Origin: Prevotella sp.
Lineage (GTDB): Bacteria; Bacteroidota; Bacteroidia; Bacteroidales; Bacteroidaceae
Direction of reading: 5' to 3'
Assembly (NCBI GenBank): GCA_021204905.1
Contig: JAJPYN010000018.1
Span: 88,296 to 152,295 of the forward strand
DNA length: 64,000 nucleotides
Below the pieces are notes generated by a model that made no database searches, was not told where the DNA came from, and worked only from the letters and a program-made list of their open reading frames with translations. The position numbers and the translations under genes were made by a program. The first letter of the stretch is position 1, and each line of letters opens with the position of its first letter. Below are positions 38,904 to 47,992 of this stretch, piece by piece.

Positions 38904-39209
38904 ATTTTCTTGCCTTTCTCAAAATTGAGTACTTTTGCCCTTGCTTTCCCTTGTTTGCAAAGATAGGGATTTATTTTTATCCGGGTAGCAAAAGGGTAGC
39001 AAAAAGTAGCAAAAAATAGGCGTTTTTATGAAAACAAAGAAAAATAAGCGGCTCTACAAAATATTGAAATTCAATCACTTACATTCCTTTGGTAATATTA
39101 TGATTTCCCCCGCTCCTACACGGTGGGGGTACGTCTAAACCCATGAAATGAATACATATAACTGTCCCGGACGGGGGTTCATGTAGCAAAAAAACAGCAA
39201 ATTTCACCA

Positions 39210-41753
39210 ATGATTGGCCGCAAGATAGTCCTTTCGATAATGTTATTGTTGTGCGCCGCAGTTGCCAATGCGCAAAACGCTATACGCGGCATGGTGTACG
39301 ACAAGCAGACGGCCGAGCCGCTGGGCTTCGTCACGGTGCAGCTGATGTCGCAAACAGGCGGCAAGCTCGCCGGCGGGACGATGACAAGCGACGAGGGACG
39401 CTTCCGCATCGACGGCCTTAAAGCGGGGCGTTACACGCTTGTGCTGAGCTATGTCGGTTACCGCGACGTGAGGAAGGACATCACGCTCAACGCTTCGGGC
39501 GGCGTGAAGAAGCTCGACGCGATTTACATGTCGGAGGACTCGCGGCAGTTGCAGGAGGTGCAGGTAACGGGGCTCAGGACATCGATGAAGCTCGAGGTGG
39601 ACCGCAAATCGTTCGACGTGAGCCAGTTGATAACATCCGAAGGGCAGGCGGCGACCGACCTTCTGGACAACATCCCCTCGGTGGAAGTGGACAACGACGG
39701 CAACATCTCCCTGCGCGGCAACACGTCGGTGGAGGTGTGGATCAACGGCAAGCCGTCGGGTCTGAACAGCGACAACCGCTCCACCATCCTCGAGCAGCTG
39801 CCGGCCGAGACCATCGAGCGCATTGAGGTCATCGACAACCCTTCGGCGAAGTTCTCGGCTGAGGGTTCGGCGGGGATAATAAACATCGTTTTAAAGAAGC
39901 AGCGCGACGCGGGGTATTACGGCTCGATCCGCGCCGGCGGCAGCACGAACAAAGGCGCGAACACGGCGGTGAACTTCAATTATAACTCGTCGCTCGTCGA
40001 TGTGCTTGCCACCGTCGGCTACCGCCATCATTCGAGCAAGGGGCATGTTACGAGTGAGCAGAATAACTACGACGACGGCGCGCTCTCGGGCTACAACAAC
40101 TACGACACGGCCAACCACCGTCAGGGCAACAGCCTCTTCTCGCGCCTCGGGGCCACGCTTCACGCCAGTGCGAAGGACGACATCTCTTTCACGGGCATGC
40201 TCATGACCGGCGGCAGCAGGAACACGTCGGTGACGCCTTATTATTACGGTTCTTACGCCGCCGACGGCACCACCTTCGACAACTATGTCCTCAACCGCAC
40301 CACCACCGCGCCGGGGCACATGCTTATGATGCACGGCGAGATAGGCTACACGCACGAGTTTGCCGAGAAGCACAAGCTGGATTTTAACTTTTCTGCGAGC
40401 AAATGGGACAACAAGGACCACAGTTTCTACCGGGATTTCACCGATTATTCCACGATGGACACGCCGCAGCCGTCGCTTTACACTTGGCAATACCGCCCGC
40501 AGAATATTTCGAACCGGTCCTACGAACTCAAGCTCGACTACGAGAACCAGATAACCGAAAAACTCAAGATAGAGAGCGGTTACAACTGGAACTCCTCCCG
40601 CGAGAACACGCCGCAGTACAGCTACGAGGCTGAGGGTGAGGACAAGCCCGCGGTGTACGACCTTACCGACCCGGACGAGGATTATTCCGCTTACGAGGAG
40701 CATAGTTTTTTCAACCGTTTCATCTACAACCTCGACGTGCACGCGCTGTACGTTACGGCGCAGTACAACTTCGGCAAGTTCGGGCTCATGGGCGGCCTGC
40801 GCGGCGAGTATTGGCACGTGAACACGGAGAGCCTCGACTGGGATCAGGAGCACGGCGTGGCGGAGAAGGATGCGCCTTTCAAAAAGGATTATTTCCAGCT
40901 GTTCCCGAGCGTCTTCGCCTCGTACCAGCTCACGCCGAACGACCAGTTGCAACTCAACTACACGCGCCGCCTGCGCCGTCCGTGGGGCGGGCAACTGAAC
41001 TCCTTCCGCGACACGCGCGACGCCACGATGATCTCCTTCGGCAACCCGCTGCTGACGCCCGAATATTCGAATTCGTTCTCGTTCAACTACCTGCGCACGT
41101 GGACCGAGCACTCGATGCTCATCTCGCTCTACTACCGCCCCACGTCGGACGTGATGCAGAAAATCAACTACCGCGACCTCGACGAGGACATCATGTATTC
41201 CACCACGATGAACGTTGCGAAAAGCACCTCGGCCGGCGCGGAAATCACGGTGAAAAACACGCTGTTCAGAATCCTCGAACTGTCGACGAACATCAATGCC
41301 TATTACTACAAACTCGATGCCTTCACCTACGACATAAACAACCAAACGGTCGAGGGCGAGGCACAGACGCGCTTCACTTGGAACGTGCGCATCCAGGCCA
41401 GCGTGATGCTGCCCTACGGCATCACCGTGCAAGCCAACGGCCGTTACAACTCGCGCCAAGCCATCACGCAGGGTTACCGCCCGGCGATGTGCTTCGTCGA
41501 CCTCGGCGTACGCAAGAGTTTCCTAAACAAAATGTTTACTTTGACGGTTAACTGCCGCGACCTGTTCGACTCGCGCGCGTGGAAGAACGTTACCCACAGC
41601 GACACCTACTGGCGCCATCAAATCAACCGCCGCAACTCGCGCAACGTGTTCGTAACGCTCACCTATAACTTCGGCAACCAGAAGGCGAAGAAACCCTCGC
41701 GCGGCAAGAACGCCGGCAACGAAGAAAGCGACTTCGATTCCGACGAGGGGTAA
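39210..41753 (+). CDS. TonB-dependent receptor-like outer membrane protein
   Basis: N-terminal AIRGMVYDKQTAEPLGFVTVQL (CarboxypepD_reg), plug IPSVEVDNDGNISLRGNTSVEVWINGKPS, beta-barrel. Confidence 0.9.
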   Translation: MIGRKIVLSIMLLLCAAVANAQNAIRGMVYDKQTAEPLGFVTVQLMSQTGGKLAGGTMTSDEGRFRIDGLKAGRYTLVLSYVGYRDVRKDITLNASGGVKKLDAIYMSEDSRQLQEVQVTGLRTSMKLEVDRKSFDVSQLITSEGQAATDLLDNIPSVEVDNDGNISLRGNTSVEVWINGKPSGLNSDNRSTILEQLPAETIERIEVIDNPSAKFSAEGSAGIINIVLKKQRDAGYYGSIRAGGSTNKGANTAVNFNYNSSLVDVLATVGYRHHSSKGHVTSEQNNYDDGALSGYNNYDTANHRQGNSLFSRLGATLHASAKDDISFTGMLMTGGSRNTSVTPYYYGSYAADGTTFDNYVLNRTTTAPGHMLMMHGEIGYTHEFAEKHKLDFNFSASKWDNKDHSFYRDFTDYSTMDTPQPSLYTWQYRPQNISNRSYELKLDYENQITEKLKIESGYNWNSSRENTPQYSYEAEGEDKPAVYDLTDPDEDYSAYEEHSFFNRFIYNLDVHALYVTAQYNFGKFGLMGGLRGEYWHVNTESLDWDQEHGVAEKDAPFKKDYFQLFPSVFASYQLTPNDQLQLNYTRRLRRPWGGQLNSFRDTRDATMISFGNPLLTPEYSNSFSFNYLRTWTEHSMLISLYYRPTSDVMQKINYRDLDEDIMYSTTMNVAKSTSAGAEITVKNTLFRILELSTNINAYYYKLDAFTYDINNQTVEGEAQTRFTWNVRIQASVMLPYGITVQANGRYNSRQAITQGYRPAMCFVDLGVRKSFLNKMFTLTVNCRDLFDSRAWKNVTHSDTYWRHQINRRNSRNVFVTLTYNFGNQKAKKPSRGKNAGNEESDFDSDEG

Positions 41754-41771
41754 GCCTTTTCGAAAAGCTTT

Positions 41772-42488
41772 TTAATTGCGGTTGTTCCCGAAAATTCTCA
41801 GCAGGAAAAGGAACAGATTGACAAAATCAAGGTAGAGCGAGAGCGCGCCGAGAAGGGCAATCTTGTGGGTGGTCTCGTCAGCAATGTCCGCATTGGCAAG
41901 CATCGCGCGGATCTTCTGCGTGTCCCAAGCGGTGAGCCCGACGAACACCAGCACGCCGACGTAACTGATGATTAATTCGAGGCCCGAACTCTTAAGAAAA
42001 AGGTTCACCACCGACGCCAAAATTATCCCGATTAACGCCATAAACAGCAGCTTGCCCACCGAACTCAGATCGCGCTTCGTAACAGCCCCGTAAACCGACA
42101 TCACGGCGAACGTGCCGGCGCAGATGAAGAATGTCTTGGCGAGCAACGCCGTTGTGAACAGCAAGAAGATGCTCGACAGAACGACGCCGTTGAGTATCGA
42201 ATAGCCGATGAACAGCAGCGTGGCCGACGTGATCGACATCCTGTGCAGGCGCGAGGTGAGCCAAATCACCAATGCGAACTCGGCAATTATCAGCCCGAAG
42301 AAAATCCAGCGGCTGCTGAAAATGGAATAAACAAGGTTCGGGCTGTGCGCCACACCGTACGCCGTGATGCCCGTGATAGCGAGCGCCAACGCCATCCACG
42401 TGTACACCTTGCGCATTATTGCGGGCAGCGCCACACGCCGGCTCTCGGCCTCGTCGATCATCGTGAAAAGTCTGTCTTTCTCCATCAT
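41772..42488 (-). CDS. Bax inhibitor-1/YccA family membrane protein
   Basis: MRKVYTWMALALAITGITAYGVA, multiple TMs, VFVGLTAWDTQKI. Confidence 0.9.
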   Translation of the reverse strand: MMEKDRLFTMIDEAESRRVALPAIMRKVYTWMALALAITGITAYGVAHSPNLVYSIFSSRWIFFGLIIAEFALVIWLTSRLHRMSITSATLLFIGYSILNGVVLSSIFLLFTTALLAKTFFICAGTFAVMSVYGAVTKRDLSSVGKLLFMALIGIILASVVNLFLKSSGLELIISYVGVLVFVGLTAWDTQKIRAMLANADIADETTHKIALLGALSLYLDFVNLFLFLLRIFGNNRN

Positions 42489-42616
42489 TATCGCTGTTTA
42501 AATGCTTGTTTTTAACCTTATTTCCGCTGCAAAAATAATAAAAAGCGGGCAAATGGCGGAACAAAACAAAAGTTTGATATTTTTGCAAGTGAATTAAAAC
42601 GCCCGCGCAGTTGAAA

Positions 42617-43450
42617 ATGACCTACCGTGATTTGCTGTCGGCGCTGCTGCCCCTCTGCGGACCGAACGAGGCGCGCGCCATCCTCCGCCTCACTCTGGAA
42701 AGGCGGTTCGGCCTTGCGTGGAACGATGTGCTCTGCGACGATTTCAGCGCGCTCGACAGCTCTCGTAAAGGCGAACTCGAAAGCGTCATGCTGCGGCTCG
42801 AGAACGGCGAACCCGTGCAATATGTGCTCGGCGAGGCGGACTTCTGCGGCAGGCGTTTCATCGTGAACAAAGCCGTACTCATCCCGCGACCCGAAACGGA
42901 GGGCCTCGTCGAATTAACCCTTGCCGAAAAGTCTTCAAACTTGAACGTACTCGACATCGGTACAGGCAGCGGCTGCATCGCCGTAACGCTCGCCCTTGCC
43001 CGTAGCGACTGGCACTTCGCCGCACTCGACATCAGCCGCGAAGCATTAGCCGTAGCGCGAATAAACGCCGCGAAATTCGGCGCTGCAAACATCGATTTTG
43101 TCGAAGGCGACATCCTTTCCCCGGCCTTCTGCACCGCCGCAAAATACGACATAATTGTCTCGAATCCGCCCTACATCCCCGACGAAGAAAAGCGCGGCAT
43201 GGCGGACAATGTGCTGCGCTATGAACCGCCCGAAGCCCTGTTCGTACCCGACGCCCGCCCGCTGATTTTTTACGAAGCAATCCTGCGGTTCGCCAACTGC
43301 CGATTGCGCGCCGGAGGCAAGATTTTCCTCGAAGCAAACACGCGGTTTGCCGGCGAAATAAAGGCCTTGTTCGAAGCCGCAAACTATCGCGCGAGCATCG
43401 GGAACGATTGCTTCGGCAAGCAGCGGTTTGTTTGTATTGTTAAATCGTAA
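42617..43450 (+). CDS. prmC: Peptide chain release factor N5-glutamine methyltransferase
   Basis: VLIPRPETEGLVEL, DIGTGSGCIAV, VSNPPYIP. Confidence 0.93.
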   Translation: MTYRDLLSALLPLCGPNEARAILRLTLERRFGLAWNDVLCDDFSALDSSRKGELESVMLRLENGEPVQYVLGEADFCGRRFIVNKAVLIPRPETEGLVELTLAEKSSNLNVLDIGTGSGCIAVTLALARSDWHFAALDISREALAVARINAAKFGAANIDFVEGDILSPAFCTAAKYDIIVSNPPYIPDEEKRGMADNVLRYEPPEALFVPDARPLIFYEAILRFANCRLRAGGKIFLEANTRFAGEIKALFEAANYRASIGNDCFGKQRFVCIVKS

Positions 43451-43464
43451 TAAACTGAAATGCA

Positions 43465-43914
43465 ATGACTTACGAAGCCGCCCTAACCAAGCTCACCGGC
43501 CTTTGCGCACGCGCCGAATACTGCGCCGCCGACCTTCGCGCCAAGATGGTGCGCTGGGAGCTCTCCGCTGCCGACCAAGCGCGCGCCATCGACTATTTGA
43601 CGAAGGAGGGGTACATCAACGAACAGCGCTTCTGCCGCCTTTTCGTGCGCGACAAACTGCGCTTCAACCACTGGGGACGCGCGAAGATACGCCTCGCTGC
43701 CGCCGCGAAACAGCTTGAAAAAGAGGCGGTTAGCGACGCGCTGGCCGAACTCGACGATGAGGAATACGCCGCCATCCTGCGCGACGAACTGCAACGCAAA
43801 GCGCGCACTGTCAAGGCCGCGAACGACTACGACCGCCGCGCCAAACTGTTCCGCTTCGCCCTGAGCAAGGGCTTCACCTCGCGCGAGATTACCGATGCCC
43901 TCGCCGAACTTTGA
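43465..43914 (+). CDS. recX: RecX family regulatory protein
   Basis: YLTKEGYINEQRFCRLFVRDKLRFNHWGRAKIRLAA. Confidence 0.85.
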   Translation: MTYEAALTKLTGLCARAEYCAADLRAKMVRWELSAADQARAIDYLTKEGYINEQRFCRLFVRDKLRFNHWGRAKIRLAAAAKQLEKEAVSDALAELDDEEYAAILRDELQRKARTVKAANDYDRRAKLFRFALSKGFTSREITDALAEL

Positions 43915-43965
43915 ATTAGGTTGCCGGCACTCTCGCCGAACTTTGATTAAACAGATTTTTACAAA

Positions 43966-44694
43966 GTGAGCTTCTCGTTAACAACTGTCAAAAACGACTT
44001 CGACCTGTCCCTCCGCCGCCTGTTCGATCTCATTGCGCCGCGCCGTTGCGTGGTGTGCGGCCATCGCCTGTCGGTACACGAGGATTACCTCTGCGCCGTG
44101 TGCGACTGGCAGTTGCCGCGCACGAATTTTGCCGCGCAGCCTTACGACAACCCCGTGGCGCATTATTTCTTCGGCCGCATACCCGTTGAGCGCGCCGCGT
44201 CGTGGCTTTATTACCGCTCGAAGGACAGGGTGGGCGGCATCGTGCGCGAGGCGAAATACCTCGGCAGGGACGACATCTGCCGCTGGTTGGGCGAGGCCGC
44301 GGCGAGGGAGTTTACAGAGGAGAATTTCTTCGAGGGCATCGACGCGATTGTACCCGTGCCGCTCACGCGAAGGAGGCGGCGCAAACGCGGGTACAACCAA
44401 TGCTACGAGATCGCGCGGGGCATCGCCGCGGTAACGGGCATAAAGGTTGTTGACGGGGCTGTGCGGCGCGTGCTGTTCAACCGCAGTCAGGCGACGCTGC
44501 GGGGCGAGGCGCGGCGCAATAATGTGGAGGGCGTGTTCCGGCTGGTGAAGCCCGAGCGGCTCGCGGGCAAGCATGTGCTGCTCGTGGACGACATCGTAAC
44601 GACCGGTGCGACGCTGCTCTCCTGCGCGGGCGAGGTGAGTAAGGCCGGCGACGTCGTCATCAGCATAATGACCATCTGCAAATCGGCAACGTAA
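43966..44694 (+). CDS. ComF family phosphoribosyltransferase
   Basis: CVVCGHRLS...CAVC zinc finger, RRRKRGYNQCYEIARGI, VLLVDDIVTTGATL. Confidence 0.92.
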   Translation: MSFSLTTVKNDFDLSLRRLFDLIAPRRCVVCGHRLSVHEDYLCAVCDWQLPRTNFAAQPYDNPVAHYFFGRIPVERAASWLYYRSKDRVGGIVREAKYLGRDDICRWLGEAAAREFTEENFFEGIDAIVPVPLTRRRRRKRGYNQCYEIARGIAAVTGIKVVDGAVRRVLFNRSQATLRGEARRNNVEGVFRLVKPERLAGKHVLLVDDIVTTGATLLSCAGEVSKAGDVVISIMTICKSAT

Positions 44695-44943
44695 ACCTTC
44701 GGGCAATTGACAATTAACAATTTAAACCATTGGCAATCAACAACTTAGGTTTTTGTTGTTTGGTAATTTAAACCTTTGTAAACATATTTGTTATAAGTCA
44801 TCAACCTGAGTTTTGTCAAGTGCAACCCCCGGGCAACGGACAAAGAAAACAAATCGCGGCTGCCCTCGTTTGCGCGGGAATTATTATTTTTGTGCGATAA
44901 ATCAATTTTTTCAGGCTAAATCTTTTTTACGCCAAGCCGAAAT

Positions 44944-45600
44944 ATGGAACAGATTGCAAAGAAATTCTCGTCGATGCTGCTGGAGATCGGGGCGATAAAG
45001 CTCAGTGCCGACGCGCCGTTCACGTGGGCATCCGGTTGGAAGAGTCCGATTTATACCGACAACCGCAAGACACTGGCGTTCCCCGAGGTGCGCAGTTTTG
45101 TCAAGGGTGCGCTGGTCGCACTAATCCGCGAGCATTTCCCCGCGGCGACGGCTGTTGCGGGCGTGGCGACGGGTGCCATTGCGCAGGGTGCGCTGGTGGC
45201 TGACGTGCTGGGCTTGCCTTACTGCTACGTGCGTAGCAAGGCGAAGGAACACGGCATGGGCAACCTCATCGAGGGCACGCTGCCGGAGGGGAGCAAAGTA
45301 GTGGTGGTGGAAGACCTCATCTCTACGGGCGGCTCGTCGCTCAAAGCGGTGGCGGCGTTGCGTGCGGCAGGGTTCGATGTCATCGGCATGGCGGCAAGTT
45401 ACACTTACGGTTTTCCGCAGGCTGAAAAGGCTTTCTGCGAGGCGAATGTCAAGCTTTTCACCATCAGCAACTACGCCACGACGATGTTGGTTGCGAAGGA
45501 GAAAGGTCTTGTTTCCGAAGCCGACGCGGAGCTGCTTTCCGTTTGGCGTAAGATGCCCGAAAAGTGGACAGGTAAAAACAACGTTGATATCAATAAATAA
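44944..45600 (+). CDS. pyrE: Orotate phosphoribosyltransferase
   Basis: FTWASGWKSPIYTDNRKTLAFPEVR, VVVVEDLISTGGSS. Confidence 0.95.
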   Translation: MEQIAKKFSSMLLEIGAIKLSADAPFTWASGWKSPIYTDNRKTLAFPEVRSFVKGALVALIREHFPAATAVAGVATGAIAQGALVADVLGLPYCYVRSKAKEHGMGNLIEGTLPEGSKVVVVEDLISTGGSSLKAVAALRAAGFDVIGMAASYTYGFPQAEKAFCEANVKLFTISNYATTMLVAKEKGLVSEADAELLSVWRKMPEKWTGKNNVDINK

Positions 45601-45603
45601 AGG

Positions 45604-46062
45604 ATGAAAGAGGCGAGCAGTGTGAAGACGGTGAATGCGCCGATAGGACGGGTGTATGCCGTCTTGTCCGACCTTGAGAACCTGCGTCCGGTGTTGGAGC
45701 GTGTTGCCGCCGACGAGGGTCTGCGGAGCAAGTTGGCTGCGGAGGGACACGACGGGGCGATAGACAGTCTGAGGAACGTGGCGCTCACGCGGGACAGCAT
45801 AGAAATACCGGCATCGGCGGCGGGCACGGTAAGGCTGGTCATCACGGAGCGCGAGGAGAACAAATGCGTCAAGTTCGAGACGGAGAAGTCGCCCGTCAAG
45901 GCTGCGGTATGGGTGCAGGTGTTGCCCCAAGGCGAGACGCAGACGGCGTTGAAGCTGACCGTAGACGCCGACATACCAATCTTCTTAAAGCCCATGATAG
46001 GCTCGAAGATGAAGGCGGGCGTGGAGAGAATGGCTGACATGCTGGCGGTCATAACATATTGA
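45604..46062 (+). CDS. SRPBCC-family protein
   Basis: START/SRPBCC-like size and pattern (VNAPIGRVYAVLSDLENL...). Confidence 0.7.
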   Translation: MKEASSVKTVNAPIGRVYAVLSDLENLRPVLERVAADEGLRSKLAAEGHDGAIDSLRNVALTRDSIEIPASAAGTVRLVITEREENKCVKFETEKSPVKAAVWVQVLPQGETQTALKLTVDADIPIFLKPMIGSKMKAGVERMADMLAVITY

Positions 46063-46085
46063 GACACAAGTAAATAGGGACTGAG

Positions 46086-47423
46086 ATGGCACAGAAGCTG
46101 TGGGAAAAAGGATTCTCGATGAACGAGAAAATAGAGCGGTTCACGGTCGGGAGGGACCGGGAGATGGACCTCTACCTCGCGCGCTACGACGTGTTGGGCA
46201 GCATGGCGCACGTCAGGATGCTGGCGACAATCGGGCTTATCGGCGAGGACGAACTGCCCGTAATACTGCGCGAGCTGAAAGCAATCTATGCTATGTGCGA
46301 GCGCGGAGAGTTCGTGATTGAGCCGGGAGTGGAGGATGTTCATTCCCAAGTGGAGCTGATGCTGACGCAGAAGATAGGCGATCTCGGCAAGAAGATACAC
46401 TCCGGGCGCAGCCGGAACGACCAAGTGCTGGTTGACCTGCGCCTCTTCGCCCGCGCCGAACTGCGGAAACTGGTTGATAATATCGAGGTTTTATTCAATT
46501 CATTGTTGAAAAGGAGCGAGGCATCGAAGGACGTGTTGATGCCCGGCTACACCCATTTGCAGGTGGCTATGCCGTCGTCGTTCGGGCTGTGGTTCGGCTG
46601 TTACGCGGAGAGTTTGGCGGATGACATGCTCTTTCTGCTGGCGGCTTACCGCATGACCAACCGCAATCCTCTCGGCTCGGCGGCGGGTTACGGCTCGTCG
46701 TTCCCCCTCAACCGGCAGATGACAACGGATTTGCTGGGCTTCGACAGTATGGATTATAATGTCGTCTATGCGCAGATGGGTCGCGGCAAGACGGAGCGGA
46801 ACACGGCATGGAGCATGGGATCCGTCGCCGCCACACTGTCGAAGCTGGCGTTTGACGCGTGTCTGTTCAACAGTCAGAACTTCGGTTTCGTCCGCCTGCC
46901 AGACGACTGCACCACCGGCTCGTCTATCATGCCGCACAAGAAGAACCCCGACGTGTTCGAGCTGATACGCGGCAAATGCAACCTCATTCAGGCGTTGCCG
47001 CAGCAGATAACACTGATAATGAACAACTTGCCGACGGGTTATTTCCGCGACTTGCAGATGATAAAGGAGGTGTTCCTCCCCGCGTTCGCCATGCTCGGCG
47101 ACTGTATCGAGATGACGACATATATCATCGAGAAGATGGAGATCCGCCGCGACATTTTGGACGACAAGATCTACGACGCAATCTTCTCCGTGGAGGAGGT
47201 GAACCGCTTGGCGGCGCAGGGCATGCCGTTCCGCGACGCATACAAGAAAGTAGGCAGGGAGATTGCCGACGGGACATTCGTGCCCGACAAAAACATCCGC
47301 CACACTCACGAGGGCAGCACGGGCAACCTGTGCAACGACCGTATCGCTGCGATGATGAAGAATATCATAAACGAGTTCCATTTTGAACGGATTGACGATG
47401 CCGAGAAAAATCTGCTTGCTTAG
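46086..47423 (+). CDS. argH: Argininosuccinate lyase
   Basis: IHSGRSRNDQV, GYTHLQVAMP, GSSIMPHKKNPDVFE. Confidence 0.95.
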   Translation: MAQKLWEKGFSMNEKIERFTVGRDREMDLYLARYDVLGSMAHVRMLATIGLIGEDELPVILRELKAIYAMCERGEFVIEPGVEDVHSQVELMLTQKIGDLGKKIHSGRSRNDQVLVDLRLFARAELRKLVDNIEVLFNSLLKRSEASKDVLMPGYTHLQVAMPSSFGLWFGCYAESLADDMLFLLAAYRMTNRNPLGSAAGYGSSFPLNRQMTTDLLGFDSMDYNVVYAQMGRGKTERNTAWSMGSVAATLSKLAFDACLFNSQNFGFVRLPDDCTTGSSIMPHKKNPDVFELIRGKCNLIQALPQQITLIMNNLPTGYFRDLQMIKEVFLPAFAMLGDCIEMTTYIIEKMEIRRDILDDKIYDAIFSVEEVNRLAAQGMPFRDAYKKVGREIADGTFVPDKNIRHTHEGSTGNLCNDRIAAMMKNIINEFHFERIDDAEKNLLA

Positions 47424-47967
47424 CCTGACCGTGGCGGCGTTGCTCTCCTCGTGTAGCGACGCGCTGACGGAATACAGCGACTACCCCTGCCGCGTCGTGG
47501 TGGACAACAGCCTGTTCCTCGACGCGACGCTCGCCTCGGCGATGAACTCGGTTACCCCCGGCGTGTTCTGCATGATACAAAAGACGATGTCGGGCAGCGC
47601 GGAACAGTTCTCGTTCTCCTCCAATCAGGGACTGTCCTCGTCGCAGGTGTTCACCGCCAAGGACCAGCAGATGAGCCTCATCTTCGGCATGAACAACGGT
47701 ATTATCGTCGGTTACGGCAACATCGATTACCCCGCCGTTTTTTATGCTTACGACCGCGAGTGCCCCAACTGCTTCGACTCGGAGGCGATCCCGGTGAGGA
47801 GCAAGCCGCTGACGATGGAGACCAACGGGCATGCGACGTGCGCCGTCTGCGGACGTGTGTACGACATGAACAACCGCGGCTACGTCATCTCCGGCGATAA
47901 CGGCGACCCTCTGACGCGCTATCCCGCCTCCACGACGGGACCTTACGGCACGCTTGTGGTGCAATGA
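47398..47967 (+). CDS. Lipoprotein with Rieske-like fold and CxxC pairs
   Basis: Lipobox LSSCSD; CPNCFD...CAVCGRVYDMNNRGYVISGDNGDPLTRYP. Confidence 0.6.
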   Translation: MPRKICLLSLTVAALLSSCSDALTEYSDYPCRVVVDNSLFLDATLASAMNSVTPGVFCMIQKTMSGSAEQFSFSSNQGLSSSQVFTAKDQQMSLIFGMNNGIIVGYGNIDYPAVFYAYDRECPNCFDSEAIPVRSKPLTMETNGHATCAVCGRVYDMNNRGYVISGDNGDPLTRYPASTTGPYGTLVVQ

Positions 47968-47992
47968 CGACAATTAAAAACCTGAATATATA

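Larger units (their letters stand above)
32739..39132. mobile_element. ~6.4-kb integrated element 2 at tRNA-Arg(CCT), candidate phage satellite / RCR-type integrative element
   Basis: 12-bp direct repeat CGGTGGGGGTAC at 32739-32750 (tRNA 3' end) and 39121-39132; internal integrase, HTH, Rep, small phage-like genes. Confidence 0.8.

Noticed and set aside
32739-39132. Element 2 as a complete inovirus or microvirus prophage
   Set aside because: Rep resembles gene II/X, but no Zot/pI ATPase, coat-like small TM genes or microvirus VP1 are visible.
32739-39132. Element 2 as an ICE/IME
   Set aside because: No relaxase-type HxH motif or mob genes found, unlike element 1; not fully excluded because Rep-type proteins can act as relaxases.
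39891-41459. 522-aa antisense ORF
   Set aside because: Lies fully antisense to a clear TonB-dependent receptor gene; low-complexity Arg/Val composition typical of spurious ORFs in GC-rich DNA.
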